From the NCBI GenBank assembly GCA_023262305.1, contig JALRCK010000076.1:1394-8589 (forward strand): 7,196 nt of DNA, read 5' to 3'. The position numbers and the translations under genes were made by a program. The notes beneath the pieces were generated by a model that was not told where the DNA came from, did no database searches, and saw only the letters and a list, made by a program, of their open reading frames with translations. Of the stretch, positions 6,573 through 7,196 are shown one piece after another (position 1 is the first letter of the stretch; each line of letters starts with the position of its first letter). This stretch comes from Deltaproteobacteria bacterium. GTDB taxonomy: Bacteria; Bdellovibrionota_C; UBA2361; OMII01.

Positions 6573-7196
6573 ATGACCTGGGAAAATCAGTACATGCAGC
6601 TCGTTACCACGAAACCCGGCATCATCGTGGCCGAGAACGACCGGGAGCTCGCCGAGAACTCACGGCGCGAGATCCAATCGATTATCGACACCTACCCCGA
6701 TTGCTACGTGGAGCTCGGGTCTGGTTCAGGTATGCACCTCATCCGATTAGCGGCCCGCTCTCCACAAGCGCTGTGTATCGGTCTTGAGATCCGGTTCAAA
6801 CGGGCCTTTAAGACTGGGGAGAAAGCTGAAGGAAAGGAGCTTTCAAACATCCGAGTGCTTCGCACCGATGCCCGTCAGATCAAGCACCTCTTCTCCCCAG
6901 GACAGGTCAGCGCCTTCTTCATTAACTACCCAGACCCATGGGATAAGCGCAGGTGGCGTAAAAATCGACTTATCAACGCGGAGCTGGTTGAGACGATGTG
7001 GTCACTCCTTAAACCCGGCGGCTTCTTTCGGTACAAGACAGACCACCAGGAGTACTTTGCGTCAACGTGCCCCCTCCTTGATCCGTCCAAGTGGGAGGTC
7101 CTTCGACACACCACCGACCTTCTTAAGAGCCCCTACATCGAAGACAACATTCCGACTGAGTTCGAGATGCTCTTTAAGTCTCAGGGTAAGCCCCTC
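6573..7196 (+). CDS. trmB: tRNA (guanine-N7-)-methyltransferase TrmB, 3' end cut by the window
   Basis: The 208 visible codons have no stop. The enzyme uses S-adenosylmethionine to methylate N7 of G46 in the tRNA variable loop, in the cytoplasm. Family motifs appear in order: ELGSGSG (47-53, SAM glycine loop), GLEIR (70-74), TDAR (98-101), NYPDPWDKRRWRKNRL (118-133, the F/Y-x-DPW-x-K-x-R signature; its usual His is Trp128 here), KPGG (147-150), KTDHQEY (155-161) and PTEFEMLFKSQGKPL (194-208), which matches the TxFE...G-P end of the protein. E47, E72, D99 and D121 fit the conserved acidic positions. Bacillus-type TrmB is about 213 residues, so probably fewer than ten residues are missing. The start is well fixed: an in-frame TGA lies at 6555-6557 with no start codon between it and ATG 6573. 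A promoter directly upstream predicts a leaderless mRNA. The gene is divergent from the methyltransferase-like gene. Confidence 0.95.
   Translation, partial: MTWENQYMQLVTTKPGIIVAENDRELAENSRREIQSIIDTYPDCYVELGSGSGMHLIRLAARSPQALCIGLEIRFKRAFKTGEKAEGKELSNIRVLRTDARQIKHLFSPGQVSAFFINYPDPWDKRRWRKNRLINAELVETMWSLLKPGGFFRYKTDHQEYFASTCPLLDPSKWEVLRHTTDLLKSPYIEDNIPTEFEMLFKSQGKPL

Noticed and set aside
6926..7114. Minus-strand open frame of 62 codons
   Set aside because: It lies entirely inside trmB, whose family motifs are unambiguous on the + strand.

Overview
The window is bacterial DNA with roughly mid-50s %GC by eye. It carries four protein-coding genes and no recognisable RNA gene, CRISPR array or mobile element. 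Taxonomy is not clear from the sequence. The trmB-like gene and the overall style suggest a free-living, non-model bacterium, perhaps a deltaproteobacterial-type or other marine/environmental lineage, but this is a weak guess. None of the three gene starts whose upstream region is fully visible has a Shine-Dalgarno sequence. One of them (trmB) has a promoter placed so that the transcript should begin at the start codon itself.

Layout. (1) Positions 68-4564 (+) hold a very large gene of 1498 codons, whose frame is still open at the left edge of the window. Its N-terminus is a soluble M48-like zinc metallopeptidase domain (HEVMH near residue 66, EYDAD near residue 96). Its C-terminal ~350 residues align by eye with the ABC1/UbiB/AarF atypical kinase fold. 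About 900-1000 mostly helical residues with no recognised domain lie between them. (2) Positions 4565-4735 form a non-coding gap with two candidate terminators in tandem. (3) Positions 4736-5506 (+) encode a TauE/SafE-family membrane permease. (4) Positions 5607-6458 (-) encode an uncharacterised Rossmann-fold, SAM-methyltransferase-like protein, convergent with the permease gene. (5) Positions 6459-6572 are a divergent intergenic region carrying a strong promoter for trmB. (6) From 6573 to the right edge (+) is trmB, the tRNA (guanine-N7-)-methyltransferase, lacking only its last few codons.

The genes do not look like one operon. The big gene is separated from the permease gene by terminator-like structures, the permease and methyltransferase genes converge, and the methyltransferase and trmB genes diverge. 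trmB is housekeeping. The most unusual item is the metallopeptidase-ABC1 kinase fusion. Its kinase signatures depart from the family in an informative way: a Gly-rich loop replaces the Ala-rich loop, Arg replaces the N-lobe Lys, DRS replaces DFG, and the KxGQ motif is degenerate.
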